Shown here: piece after piece, positions 43,151-52,466 of the stretch
Layout of the letters: the number at the start of each line of letters is the position of its first letter
How positions within the stretch are numbered: the first letter of the stretch is position 1
Assembly (NCBI GenBank): GCA_964389685.1
Contig: CAYMFM010000009.1
Span: 1-64,000, forward strand
DNA: 64,000 bases
DNA from: G020353115 sp964389685
Lineage (GTDB): Bacteria > Bacteroidota > Bacteroidia > Bacteroidales > VadinHA17
Reading direction: 5' to 3'
Translations under genes and position numbers: made by a program
Notes under the pieces: generated by a model
What the model saw: the letters and a program-made list of their open reading frames with translations, nothing else
Databases searched by the model: none
Told to the model about the DNA's origin: nothing

Positions 43151-45757
43151 ATGACTTTTCTGAAAAGGACAGTAACTCTTGCTTTGTTGACGTTGTTTCA
43201 TTTCATGTTGGCCGGACAGGAATATTCAAGCGATTCAGTCATGAAAGAATGGCCCTTTCTTAAACACTACGACCAGGATCATATCGCCCGGATTGCCTTA
43301 CCTATTGGTGGCATTGGAACAGGCACTGTATCACTGGGAGGCAATGGGGCACTGAAAGACTGGGAGATCATGAATCGGCCAGGCAAGGGATTCAGCGGTG
43401 CACCAACAGGGAACAGGGCTCCTTTTCTTGCACTCTTTGTGCAAACAGAAGATGGTAAAAAACACACCACTTCCCTGATGGGACCATTGGAGTATTTTGA
43501 GTATGAACACATGGAGGGTCGCGGAGCAGATAACCATGGATTGCCCCGGTTTCGTGAGTGCAGCTTTGATGCTTCCTATCCCTTTGGAAGAGTTAACCTG
43601 TCAGATCCTGACCTGCCGGTTGATGTGGAGATCTATGCTTTCAATCCCCTGATTCCCGGTGATGCAGACAAAAGCGGAATACCCATTGCTGTTTTCAGGA
43701 TTGTTGTGAAAAACAAGACAGAGCAAAAATTGACAGCATCTGTATGCTGGGTAATGGAAAACTTCATTGGGGAAGACGGGTCAAATATTGCCCAGGATTG
43801 GAAAGGCGACTGGATACCACAGGGAGCCAAAGGAAATGTTAACGAGTTCAGAAAAGATGAACAAATCCAGGGTATCTATATGTATTCAGAAGGAGTGGAA
43901 GCAGGGAATGAAGCCTGGGGCACGATGGCCCTGACTACTCCGGATAATCAACGGATCTCTTACCGGATTTCTTCTGTGCCCGGGGATTGGGGAAACGATC
44001 TCCTGGACTTCTGGGATGATTTCAGTGCCGATGGTGAATTGACCGAAAAAGAGATCCGGGTGGGAGAAACCCCACAGGCATCCCTGTCGGTGAAAGGTGA
44101 GATCGATGGCAGAACAGAAAAAATGTTTACCTATTACCTCACATGGCATTTCCCAAACCGGTATGCATGGGCAAGCGAGCGCGTGGGAAATTATTATACT
44201 ACCCGGTACGATGATGCATGGGATGTGATTAGAAAAGTCTACCCAATATTGCCTGACCTTGAAGCCAAAACCGTTGAATTTGTAACAACATTCCTTCAAA
44301 GTGACTACCCTGAAGTGGTAAAGGAATCCGCTTTGTTTAATGTGAGCACCCTGCGAACCCAGACCTGCTTCAGGACGGAGGATGGACGGCTTTTTGGATG
44401 GGAGGGTTGCATGGATACGCGGGGCTCCTGTTACGGCTCCTGTACGCATGTCTGGAATTATGAACAGGCTACCCCTTTCCTGTTCGGGGAACTGGCAAAA
44501 ACAATGCGTGATATCGAATTCGGTTATGCTACCAGTGAAAATGGGTTGATGAGTTTTCGTGTCATGTTGCCCCTTGAAAAAGCACAACATGCCGCTGTAG
44601 CTGCAGCAGACGGACAGATGGGTACGGTAATGAAAATGTACCGTGACTGGCAGCTTTCCGGAGATGATGACATGCTGAAACGTCTCTGGCCTAACGTAAA
44701 AAAAACCATTGAGTTTTGCTGGATTCCGGGAGGATGGGATGCCGATATGGATGGGGTGATGGAAGGGGCACAGCACAATACTATGGATGTAGAGTATTTC
44801 GGCCCAAATCCCCAGATGGGAATCTGGTACCTCGGAGCACTCAGGGCGACAGAAGAGATGGCGAAACAGATGGGCGATAAACCATTTGCAAAAAAATGCC
44901 AGTCCCTCTTTGCGAATGGCAGCCGGTGGATCGATGAAAACCTGTTCAATGGAGAATACTACGAACAGGAAATCCGGCCGCCCATGAAAAAAGAAAATGT
45001 TGCCCCAAGCCTGATTGTGGGTATGGGCAGCAGCGACCTGACCAGTCCTGATTACCAGCTCGGAAAAGGATGCCTGGTGGATCAACTCGTTGGACAATAC
45101 ATGGCACACATCTGCAACCTGGGGTATCTCGTTGACCGGGACAATGTGAGAACTGCCCTGAACAGCATCCTTAAATACAATCATATGGAATCATTCCACG
45201 ATCATTTTAATAAAATGAGATCGTATGTACTGGGTGAAGAGTCAGGACTGCTGATGGCAAGCTACCCGAATGAACGCCCGGAAATTCCATTTCCCTATTT
45301 CACAGAAGTGATGACCGGGTTTGAATACACTGCAGCGGTGGGTATGTTGTTCGAAGGACAGCTTGGAAATGGAATAAAATGCATTCAGGATGTGAGGGAT
45401 CGGTACGATGGCAAAAAACGAAACCCATTCAATGAAGCCGAATGCGGACACCATTATGCCAGAGCCATGGCAAGTTGGGCGGAGGTCATTGCCTTGTCCG
45501 GATTCCACTACTCCGGTGTTGAAAAAACCATACAGTTCAAAGCATTTAAAGGCAACTATTTCTGGTCGAACGGCTATGCTTGGGGTACTGTCTCTATCCG
45601 GGATTATAGTGACAGGAAAAAACTGGAATTCAGTGTTTTATCCGGGACTGTTGCGATCCGCACATTCAGCCTGAAAAGTTACGGGAGCTATGAATTCAAA
45701 GAAGAAAAGATGCTTCAACCCGGTGATACTTTATCTTTTGAAATAAAAAGAGATTAA
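43151..45757 (+). CDS. GH116-family glycosidase
   Basis: An 868-residue secreted protein (signal peptide ending LAGQ, about 22). The N-terminal sandwich begins ALPIGGIGTGTVSLGGNGALKD, the hallmark of GH116. The alpha-6 barrel carries the likely nucleophile E in SCTHVWNYEQATPFL and the likely acid/base D in QHNTMDVEYFGPNP, and closes with NEAECGHHYARAMASWAEV. Known members are beta-glucosidases, beta-xylosidases and N-acetylglucosaminidases, so the substrate remains open. It is placed between a fucosidase and L-fucose isomerase and 27 bases before the latter, so it is probably part of the same transcript. Confidence 0.9.
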   Translation: MTFLKRTVTLALLTLFHFMLAGQEYSSDSVMKEWPFLKHYDQDHIARIALPIGGIGTGTVSLGGNGALKDWEIMNRPGKGFSGAPTGNRAPFLALFVQTEDGKKHTTSLMGPLEYFEYEHMEGRGADNHGLPRFRECSFDASYPFGRVNLSDPDLPVDVEIYAFNPLIPGDADKSGIPIAVFRIVVKNKTEQKLTASVCWVMENFIGEDGSNIAQDWKGDWIPQGAKGNVNEFRKDEQIQGIYMYSEGVEAGNEAWGTMALTTPDNQRISYRISSVPGDWGNDLLDFWDDFSADGELTEKEIRVGETPQASLSVKGEIDGRTEKMFTYYLTWHFPNRYAWASERVGNYYTTRYDDAWDVIRKVYPILPDLEAKTVEFVTTFLQSDYPEVVKESALFNVSTLRTQTCFRTEDGRLFGWEGCMDTRGSCYGSCTHVWNYEQATPFLFGELAKTMRDIEFGYATSENGLMSFRVMLPLEKAQHAAVAAADGQMGTVMKMYRDWQLSGDDDMLKRLWPNVKKTIEFCWIPGGWDADMDGVMEGAQHNTMDVEYFGPNPQMGIWYLGALRATEEMAKQMGDKPFAKKCQSLFANGSRWIDENLFNGEYYEQEIRPPMKKENVAPSLIVGMGSSDLTSPDYQLGKGCLVDQLVGQYMAHICNLGYLVDRDNVRTALNSILKYNHMESFHDHFNKMRSYVLGEESGLLMASYPNERPEIPFPYFTEVMTGFEYTAAVGMLFEGQLGNGIKCIQDVRDRYDGKKRNPFNEAECGHHYARAMASWAEVIALSGFHYSGVEKTIQFKAFKGNYFWSNGYAWGTVSIRDYSDRKKLEFSVLSGTVAIRTFSLKSYGSYEFKEEKMLQPGDTLSFEIKRD

Positions 45758-45783
45758 TAACCATATAAATAAAACCGTTTATT

Positions 45784-47592
45784 ATGAATACAAAATTTCC
45801 GGTAAATCCTCCCACAAAAAGATTGCGGGGGAGTTTACCAAAAGTTGGCATTCGCCCTGTGATCGATGGCAGACGGCAGGGTGTTCGTGAATCTCTTGAG
45901 GATCAGACAATGAATATGGCAAAGGCAGCAGCTGATCTGATCACTGAAAACCTGCGGCATGCCAATGGACTTCCGGTTGAATGTATCATCGCCGATACAA
46001 CCATCGGAAGATTTGCGGAGGCGGCAGAATGTGCCGAAAAATTTGCGCGGGAGGGAGTGGAAGTTTCCCTCACCGTAACACCCTGCTGGTGCTACGGTAC
46101 TGAAGTGATGGATACAGATCCTCTGATACCCAAAGCTGTCTGGGGATTCAACGGCACCGAGCGACCCGGTGCAGTCTACCTGGCAGCAGCACTCGCAGGA
46201 TATAACCAGAAGGGCCTTCCTACTTTTGGGATTTATGGCCGGGATGTCCAGGATCAGGATGATACAACAGTTCCGGATGATGTGAAAGAGAAGATCCTGA
46301 ATTTTGTCCGGGCAGGCCTGGCCGTGGCAGAGATGAAAGGTAAGGCTTACCTCGCTATGGGAGGAGTATCCATGGGTATCGCCGGATCAATGGTCGACCA
46401 GGAATTCTTCCTCGATTACCTGGGAATGAGATCCGAAATGGTCGATATGAGTGAATTCATTCGCCGGATCGACCGCGAGATCTATGATAAAGAGGAGTTT
46501 AAACATGCCCTGGAATGGGTTAAAAAATACTGTAAGGAAGGCACAGATGAAAATCCGGAACAGATGCAGGCTTCCAGAGAGAGGAAAGACTATGAATGGG
46601 AAATGGTGGTGAAAATGACCATCATTGCACGGGATATGATGATCGGTAATCCCAAATTAGCCGAATTGGGATACGGGGAGGAAGCTGCCGGATTCAATGC
46701 CCTGGTATCCGGATTCCAGGGACAACGGCAATGGACCGACCATTTTCCGAATGGAGACTTCATGGAAGCAATGCTCAACTCTTCATTTGACTGGAATGGT
46801 ATCCGTGAGGCATTTATCATGGCTACGGAAAACGATAGCCTCAACGGCGTTTCGATGATGTTCGGCCACCTGCTTACCAATACATCCCAGATATTTTCCG
46901 ATGTAAGAACCTACTGGAGCCCGGAAGCCGTAAAACGAGTTACGGGTAAAACATTGCAGGGAATAGCTGAACAGGGTATCATTCACCTCATCAACAGCGG
47001 TTCGACAACCCTCGATGCCACCGGGCAGATGAAAAAATCCGGCAAATCGATCATGAAACCGTTCTGGGAAATTACCGGTGAAGATGTTGAAAAATGCCTG
47101 AAGGAAACCGTGTGGAGCCCGGCTAACCAGGGTTATTTCAGGGGCGGGGGATTCTCCTCGAACTTCAATACGGTCGGGGAAATGCCTGTAACCATGTCAC
47201 GGGTGAACCTGGTGAAAGGAATCGGCCCCGTATTGCAGATCGCTGAAGGGTATACCGTGGATCTTGATGCAAAAGTCCATGAAATACTCGATCTGAGAAC
47301 GGACCCAACCTGGCCAACAACCTGGTTCGTGCCTAACCTCACCAGAAAGGGAGTCTTCCGCAATGTCTATTCCGTCATGGCTAACTGGGGTGCCAATCAT
47401 GGCGCGATCAGCTATGGTCATATCGGGGATCGTCTGATCACTCTCGCTTCAATGTTGAGAATTCCGGTGAACATGCACAATGTTCCTGAAACACGGATCT
47501 TCCGGCCAAGTGCATGGGGAATGTTCGGTACGGATAACCCCGAAGGAGCTGATTTCAGGGCATGCAAGGCATACGGACCACTGTATGGATGA
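45784..47592 (+). CDS. fucI: L-fucose isomerase
   Basis: A 602-residue protein matching FucI over its whole length (the E. coli enzyme is 591 residues). Typical blocks are LPKVGIRPVIDGRRQGVRES, VTPCWCYGTEVMD, GTERPGAVYLAAALAG, KAYLAMGGVSMGIAGS and SAWGMFGTDNPEGADFRACKAYGPLYG at the end. The enzyme converts L-fucose to L-fuculose in the cytoplasm with a manganese ion, and also D-arabinose to D-ribulose. It is followed by the kinase gene fucK after about 165 bases that hold a short tandem repeat. The next step, fuculose-1-phosphate aldolase, may be supplied by the fusion protein at 57635. Confidence 0.95.
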   Translation: MNTKFPVNPPTKRLRGSLPKVGIRPVIDGRRQGVRESLEDQTMNMAKAAADLITENLRHANGLPVECIIADTTIGRFAEAAECAEKFAREGVEVSLTVTPCWCYGTEVMDTDPLIPKAVWGFNGTERPGAVYLAAALAGYNQKGLPTFGIYGRDVQDQDDTTVPDDVKEKILNFVRAGLAVAEMKGKAYLAMGGVSMGIAGSMVDQEFFLDYLGMRSEMVDMSEFIRRIDREIYDKEEFKHALEWVKKYCKEGTDENPEQMQASRERKDYEWEMVVKMTIIARDMMIGNPKLAELGYGEEAAGFNALVSGFQGQRQWTDHFPNGDFMEAMLNSSFDWNGIREAFIMATENDSLNGVSMMFGHLLTNTSQIFSDVRTYWSPEAVKRVTGKTLQGIAEQGIIHLINSGSTTLDATGQMKKSGKSIMKPFWEITGEDVEKCLKETVWSPANQGYFRGGGFSSNFNTVGEMPVTMSRVNLVKGIGPVLQIAEGYTVDLDAKVHEILDLRTDPTWPTTWFVPNLTRKGVFRNVYSVMANWGANHGAISYGHIGDRLITLASMLRIPVNMHNVPETRIFRPSAWGMFGTDNPEGADFRACKAYGPLYG

Positions 47593-47597
47593 AGATG

Positions 47598-47645
47598 AAT
47601 GAATGCCTTAAATGCCTTGAATGCCTTAATTGCCTCAAATACGTT
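47598..47645. repeat. Short tandem repeat of about 11 bases
   Basis: Four imperfect copies of AATGCCTTAA/AATGCCTTGA follow the fucI stop codon, and the gap then continues with AATTAACAATTAACAGATAAC. This is one of several gaps in the window filled by short word-like repeats. No gene is present. Confidence 0.6.
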
Positions 47646-47757
47646 TAAATTTTTAGTAGTATTTACTATTAACAATTAACAGATAACAATTAACAACAAT
47701 TTCAACTCAACGTTAAGGTGTAAGAAGTAGAGTAGATAACAGATTAGATACCATGAG

Positions 47758-49227
47758 ATGATGGAAAAAATTGTTTTGGTTCTCGACTGCGGAGCTACGA
47801 ATGTGCGGGTTATTGCTATTGATGAAACGGGAACCATAAAGGCAATACACAGTGTGCCAAATGCCACCGAGCCCGACCCGGAATATCCGGAATACAGGAT
47901 ATGGAATGTGGGTAAGATATGGGATAAATTCAAAACCTGCATCAATGCCGTGTTGCAAAACGTCAACAAATTAGATGTAGCAGCCCTTACGGTCACTGCC
48001 TTTGGTGTCGATGGTGCACCATTTAAACGAACCGGGCAAATGCTCTATCCGGTGATATCCTGGCAATGCGAAAGAACACCACCCATTATGGAAAATATCG
48101 GGAAGTATATTCCATTAGCGCATCTTTTCCGGATTAATGGAGTACAACCTTTTGGATTCAATACCATAAACAAGCTGATATGGCTGAAGGAAAACAGGCC
48201 GGAAATCCTGGAAGAGATGGACCATTTCCTCTTCCTCCCATCCATATTCCTCTATTTTCTCGCCGGTGAGATGGTAAACGACACATCCATGGCAGGCACT
48301 TCGATGATGACGGACCTGCACAACCGGCAGTTTTCCGATGAAATAACAGAAGCCATTGGAGTGAATAAGGAGAAGTTTTATCCTGTTGTAGAACCCGGTA
48401 CAATGGTTGGAAAAATAACGTCTGCAGCTGCTCGTGAAACGGGATTGCCTGCCGGTATTCCGGTTGTCGCAGCAGGGCATGACACGCAATTTGCCATTTT
48501 TGGGGCGGGAGCAGATGAAAATATCCCGGTATTGAGTTCAGGTACATGGGAGATACTGATGGTGAGGGCAAGAGAGGTTATGCCGGATGAGGAACTGTTG
48601 CGGCAGGGCGTGACCACTGAACTGGATCCATTGCCCGGTTTATACAATATGGGTGTCCAATGGATCGCCTCGGGCGCCATCGAATGGATCAAAAAGCTGT
48701 TCTTCCTGGATGTGATCGAGGGAAGCAATGTTTATGATTTCATGGTGGGAGAGGCCCTGGCAGTACCTCCCGGAAGCAATGGAGTCAGGATTAATCCTGC
48801 ATTTTACCCGGTACCTGGCAGTCAGCAACCTGGAACCATTACGGGAATTAACCTGAATACAGAACGGGGAGAGGTTTTTCGAGCTGTTCTCGAGGCGCTG
48901 TCATGCAAAACAAGGATGGGACTCGAGACCCTTCAAAAGGCAGGCGGTTTTAATGCCGATTCCCTGATCTGTGTTGGTGGGGGAACGAAAAACAGGTTGT
49001 GGAACCGGATCCGTGCTGATGTGTTTGGCATTCCCGTCAGGATCATTGAACAGAAAGAGACCACCGTGCTGGGTGCTGCACTGTTTGCCTTGTCCGGGAT
49101 CGGTCACTACGCTTCAGCCATGGAAGCCCGCTCAAGAATCTGCTACTCAGGAGAGACCTTTACCCCCGGAGAAGATGCCCCCCTCTACGATCAATTGTTT
49201 AAGGAGTATTCGGCTATTTTGAAATAA
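47758..49227 (+). CDS. fucK: L-fuculokinase (FGGY family)
   Basis: A 489-residue FGGY carbohydrate kinase. It begins LVLDCGATNVRVIAID (phosphate-1 loop), has YPVISWQCERT, the D in AAGHDTQFAIFGAG as the likely catalytic base, SSGTWE, and the C-terminal ICVGGGTKNRLWNRI adenosine motif. These match fuculokinases more closely than rhamnulokinases. It phosphorylates L-fuculose at O1. Two ATG codons in tandem begin the gene, so the start may be 47758 or 47761. Its order after fucI is the usual arrangement of the pathway. Confidence 0.9.
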   Translation: MMEKIVLVLDCGATNVRVIAIDETGTIKAIHSVPNATEPDPEYPEYRIWNVGKIWDKFKTCINAVLQNVNKLDVAALTVTAFGVDGAPFKRTGQMLYPVISWQCERTPPIMENIGKYIPLAHLFRINGVQPFGFNTINKLIWLKENRPEILEEMDHFLFLPSIFLYFLAGEMVNDTSMAGTSMMTDLHNRQFSDEITEAIGVNKEKFYPVVEPGTMVGKITSAAARETGLPAGIPVVAAGHDTQFAIFGAGADENIPVLSSGTWEILMVRAREVMPDEELLRQGVTTELDPLPGLYNMGVQWIASGAIEWIKKLFFLDVIEGSNVYDFMVGEALAVPPGSNGVRINPAFYPVPGSQQPGTITGINLNTERGEVFRAVLEALSCKTRMGLETLQKAGGFNADSLICVGGGTKNRLWNRIRADVFGIPVRIIEQKETTVLGAALFALSGIGHYASAMEARSRICYSGETFTPGEDAPLYDQLFKEYSAILK

Positions 49228-49358
49228 ATCATTAAATAAAATTCGTTTCTGCATTTGGGAGAATCCTGAAAAATGGGCAGAAGACCAATTGAATCCTTAT
49301 ATAGCACAATAGAAGTCGATTCAAGCATTTAAAATCGCTCTCTTTATAAAAAACTGTT

Positions 49359-49685
49359 ATGAAAAAAAATCTGTTTGTCTTCGCCGTGGCAATGACCCTT
49401 ATATGCGGCTGCCAGAACAATAAAGCAGTGTCAGAGCTTGAAGAACTCCAGGCTCAAATCGCCGTTGAAGAACAGAATAAATCGGTTGTTTACAAATGGC
49501 TGCAGGAAGTCAATAATGAAAATTTCGAACAGCTGCTCAGTGAATTGTGGACAGCGGACGCTAAGCAATATTTCAATTCCAGCTCTGAATCCGTGGACTT
49601 TGAAGCGTTTATACAAATGATCAATCAGTTATATCAACAATACCCCATACTTCGAAATGGAATTTACAACAATCCCAAAAATTGA
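49359..49685 (+). CDS. Small lipoprotein, apparently truncated SnoaL-like domain
   Basis: A 108-residue protein with a lipoprotein signal (TLICGC, cysteine at 18). The mature part (EEQNKSVVYKWLQEVNNENFEQLLSELW) resembles the first two helices of SnoaL-type cyclase/NTF2-like proteins, but the frame ends after about 60 mature residues, where about 120 are usual. Its last 29 bases overlap the start of the adenosine deaminase gene, so the 3' part seems to have been lost at that junction. It could be a pseudogene or a short functional lipoprotein. Confidence 0.5.
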   Translation: MKKNLFVFAVAMTLICGCQNNKAVSELEELQAQIAVEEQNKSVVYKWLQEVNNENFEQLLSELWTADAKQYFNSSSESVDFEAFIQMINQLYQQYPILRNGIYNNPKN

Positions 49686-50652
49686 AAATCACCTGCACCT
49701 GGAAGGAGCAATTCCCTATAAAGCCCTGTGGCAATTAATTGAAAAGTATGGTGGAGATGAAACGGTTCATAACCTGGATCAACTGAAAGAGAAATTTGTA
49801 TACCGGGATTTTAACCATTTCATCGAAATGTGGGTGTGGAAAAACCAGTTCATCAGGGAATATGAAGATTTCGTTTTCATCTCAGAAGCCGTATTCTCGG
49901 ATCTGGTCAAACAAAACGTTAACTATGCAGAGATTTTTATATCACCATCTCTATTTAAGGACAAACTTTCTGCACAAAAGATAATTGAGGCAATTTCCCT
50001 CAGCATTCATAAAGTATCCGGAATAAAAATAAACCTGATTGTGGATCTGGTACGTGATTACGGACCGGAAGAGGAGATCAAAACACTCTTTGAGATCAAT
50101 GAAGTGAAAAACCTGGGTGTTATTGGAATAGGTATTGGAGGAACAGAAAACAAATATCCGGCAGGATTATTTATTAACGTATATGAAAAGGCACGAAAAT
50201 TTGGATTTAGGACAACTGCTCATGCCGGTGAGGCTTCCGGACCTGAAAGCATCTGGTCGGCAATTCATGATTTGCAGGTCGACAGGATAGGACACGGCAC
50301 AAGAGCTGTTGAAGACCTGAAATTGTTAGAATATCTTTCAGAGCACAAAATTCCTGTTGAATTGTGCGTGCTGTCCAATTTACGTACCCGGGTTATTCAT
50401 TCAATTGAAGAGCATCCGGTAAAAACCTTTATTGAGAAAAAGATCCCGGTTTCAATTAATACGGATGACCCGAAGATGTTTGGAAATTCGCTCGCTGAAG
50501 AGTACCAAACGTTACATGATGTATTCAACTATTCACATGAGAAAATCCATACGATTATTCTGAATTCAATTGATACCATGTGGCTGGATGAACAGGAGAA
50601 GAATGAATTGGTTAAGGAGTTTAAGCAAGAGTTTAAAAAAATCGAACACTAA
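49657..50652 (+). CDS. Adenosine deaminase family protein
   Basis: A 331-residue amidohydrolase with all metal and catalytic motifs of the family: H12-L-H14 in NHLHLEGA, H189 and E192 in TAHAGEASG, H213 in IGHGTRAVED and D270-D271 in NTDDPKMF. The length matches adenosine deaminases and the related aminodeoxyfutalosine or adenine deaminases, which cannot be told apart here. It is cytoplasmic. It follows the truncated lipoprotein with an overlapping start and precedes a hypothetical gene by 33 bases, unrelated to fucose use. Confidence 0.88.
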   Translation: MEFTTIPKIENHLHLEGAIPYKALWQLIEKYGGDETVHNLDQLKEKFVYRDFNHFIEMWVWKNQFIREYEDFVFISEAVFSDLVKQNVNYAEIFISPSLFKDKLSAQKIIEAISLSIHKVSGIKINLIVDLVRDYGPEEEIKTLFEINEVKNLGVIGIGIGGTENKYPAGLFINVYEKARKFGFRTTAHAGEASGPESIWSAIHDLQVDRIGHGTRAVEDLKLLEYLSEHKIPVELCVLSNLRTRVIHSIEEHPVKTFIEKKIPVSINTDDPKMFGNSLAEEYQTLHDVFNYSHEKIHTIILNSIDTMWLDEQEKNELVKEFKQEFKKIEH

Positions 50653-50685
50653 TAGAACTGTATCCCGGGTCTTTTTTGAAAAACG

Positions 50686-51192
50686 ATGAATTCTCAAATC
50701 AGTAAGAAACAGGAAGAGAAAACCTTTCTTAACTACTTCTCGCAAGCATACCCTGATTTCCCAAAAGGAAGAATAATTGATATTACAGAAAAGATAGCAG
50801 TTGATATCCGGAAACACAGCATGGGAATTGATAGAAAATCTATTTTTCAGATTAATATCCAAAACCCAATAGCAAAGGACCATGTGGATTTGATTCAAGG
50901 TATCTACCACCCCAATGTTACAACATCTTATTGGGGTACTGCCGGTGGGTATTTTGTGCCACCCCTATCCAGAGAATATCTTATCCAAAAGATTAGATCC
51001 AAGGAAGATAAACTACCATTATATCAGAAAAAAAAGCTAAGTAAGTTGTGGCTGATTATTGTAACAGACAGTTTTCAAAGATCAACCGCTTTTAATATCG
51101 ATAATCAGATTGAAGCATGGTATATAGAATCACGATTTGATAAGGTGTTTTTGTTTGAAGTGATCGGCAATAATGTCTATGTTATAAAATAA
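50686..51192 (+). CDS. Hypothetical protein
   Basis: A 168-residue soluble protein, no signal peptide, with a mixed fold. KAYLIQKIRSKEDK-like basic segments and a strand-rich C-terminal part (LSKLWLIIVTDSFQRSTAFNI ... KVFLFEVIGNNVYVIK) are all I can describe. The pattern of a strand ending in D near the middle and KLWLIIV is reminiscent of small nuclease-fold proteins, but no catalytic motif is secure. It is separated from the deaminase gene by 33 bases and probably shares its transcript. Confidence 0.5.
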   Translation: MNSQISKKQEEKTFLNYFSQAYPDFPKGRIIDITEKIAVDIRKHSMGIDRKSIFQINIQNPIAKDHVDLIQGIYHPNVTTSYWGTAGGYFVPPLSREYLIQKIRSKEDKLPLYQKKKLSKLWLIIVTDSFQRSTAFNIDNQIEAWYIESRFDKVFLFEVIGNNVYVIK

Positions 51193-51288
51193 ATAAAACT
51201 ACGACCAGACATCAAATCCTATGGCAACATACTGACCTTGTAATACTTCACAATTTCGGTAACAAAATCAAATAATCATCTAATAAAA

Positions 51289-51405
51289 TTACCCCGGCAG
51301 GGGTAGAATAATGAATAGCCACCGGTCGTAACCGGTGGTTAAGATGTACGAGGAGATAACAACCCTACCGGGCTATTCATTATCCAATCCCTTCGGGATT
51401 CTATT
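51289..51405. repeat. REP-like palindrome family A, copy
   Basis: TACCCCGGCAGGGGTAGAATAATGAATA, then CCACCGGTCGTAACCGGTGG, GATGTACGAGGAGATAACAACCCT and AATCCCTTCGGGATT. The order matches the copy at 14774-14865 except that the last hairpin is replaced by ATCCC/GGGAT. It lies in the 363-base gap before the gntR-type gene, where nothing else is seen. Confidence 0.7.
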
Positions 51406-51555
51406 TACAAACTAATCTAGAATTCATTAAAAAATCTTTATCTTATTAATTATCATTCATCTGAATACATGAAATAAAAATCCGTTACCTGAATACTGAA
51501 GAAATACACGGTAGGCAGGGGAGCGGCCCACTCGAGTCACAATCTGAGTAACCCG

Positions 51556-52275
51556 TCAGAATATACCATACAGGGCATGCTCTGAGGTGTTGCAATAGAG
51601 ACTGGAATAAAAACTGAAGCCGGGCCGGCTGGTGTTGATCTTCCGTTCGAGGTGCAGCACGGGTTGGCCAAGCTTGATCTGCAGGAACTGGCTGATCTCT
51701 TTGCTGGCAGGTACCGCTTTTAACTTCTGCTCACCTCCGGTTACATCAATTTGATAATACTTCCTCAGTGTGTCGAACAAAGACCTGTTTTCAAACGTCC
51801 GGGACCTGAACCTTGGCATGTTGATGTTGGGAATGTAGGTAACATCATAGAACAGCGGTTGCCCGTCAATCAACCGTAACCGTGCCAGGTAGATGCAACC
51901 CGACTCTAATTCTGTTTCTGTTAGGGGAAACATGAAGGATTCTTTCCACCGCTGAATCACCGGCTTAACCAGTATCCTGGTTTCCAGATTTCGGTCGGCA
52001 AGCGCCCTGGTAGTCCCCGAAACCGAAAGGATCCCGATACCCTTGGGCAATGGATTGACAATGCTCCCCTTTCCTTTATGCTTCTTGATGAATCCATCAC
52101 GTACAAGCGCTTCCAGTGCATGCCGTACTGTTGGGCGGGTCATGCTATGCACCATACACAATTCGTTTTCGGAAGGCAGGAGATCACCCTCGCGGTAAAC
52201 CCCATCCTTGATGTGCTTTCGAAGCACCTCATACAGACGACGATATTGCGGAATCTGTTTCGGTAACGTTGACAT
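51556..52275 (-). CDS. GntR-family regulator with UTRA domain (FucR-like)
   Basis: A 239-residue HutC-subfamily regulator. The winged helix spans about 8-75 (GDLLPSENELCMVHSMTRPTVRHALEALVRDGFI), and the UTRA ligand domain about 90-235 (PVLHLERKINT near its end). Such repressors leave DNA on binding a sugar or sugar phosphate. In Bacteroides the fucose operon is run by a GntR-type repressor, so a FucR-like role is plausible. The gene is divergent from the E2/E1 operon and a perfect dyad lies between them, so it most likely controls that operon and itself. The inducer is unknown. Confidence 0.85.
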   Translation of the reverse strand: MSTLPKQIPQYRRLYEVLRKHIKDGVYREGDLLPSENELCMVHSMTRPTVRHALEALVRDGFIKKHKGKGSIVNPLPKGIGILSVSGTTRALADRNLETRILVKPVIQRWKESFMFPLTETELESGCIYLARLRLIDGQPLFYDVTYIPNINMPRFRSRTFENRSLFDTLRKYYQIDVTGGEQKLKAVPASKEISQFLQIKLGQPVLHLERKINTSRPGFSFYSSLYCNTSEHALYGIF

Positions 52276-52318
52276 TTATCCTGTAATAAGTGAAATTAAG
52301 TGTAAAAATATACAAAAT

Positions 52319-52336
52319 AACTTGTAAATACAAGTT
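52319..52336. promoter_or_regulatory. Probable GntR operator
   Basis: AACTTGTA-AA-TACAAGTT is a perfect 8-base dyad with a 2-base spacer, 44 bases from the regulator's start codon and about 130 bases from the E2 gene. HutC-type GntR proteins bind dyads of the GTA/TAC kind. Half-sites TTGTAAGTA (52370 area) and GTGTAAAAATATAC (52300 area) lie on either side and may strengthen binding. Confidence 0.65.
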
Positions 52337-52466
52337 TTAAATTATATATTTGTTAATTATTTGTAAGTATTTGATAAATAAATATATAAATTATTAGATT
52401 TAATTGTTGATTTTCAACCTATCTTGACAGGTTTATATATTTTATACCACTAATTTAAAATAAAAC

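Noticed and set aside
43886..45184. 432-codon minus-strand frame
   Set aside because: It is an antisense shadow of the GH116 gene, with no domain and no signal.
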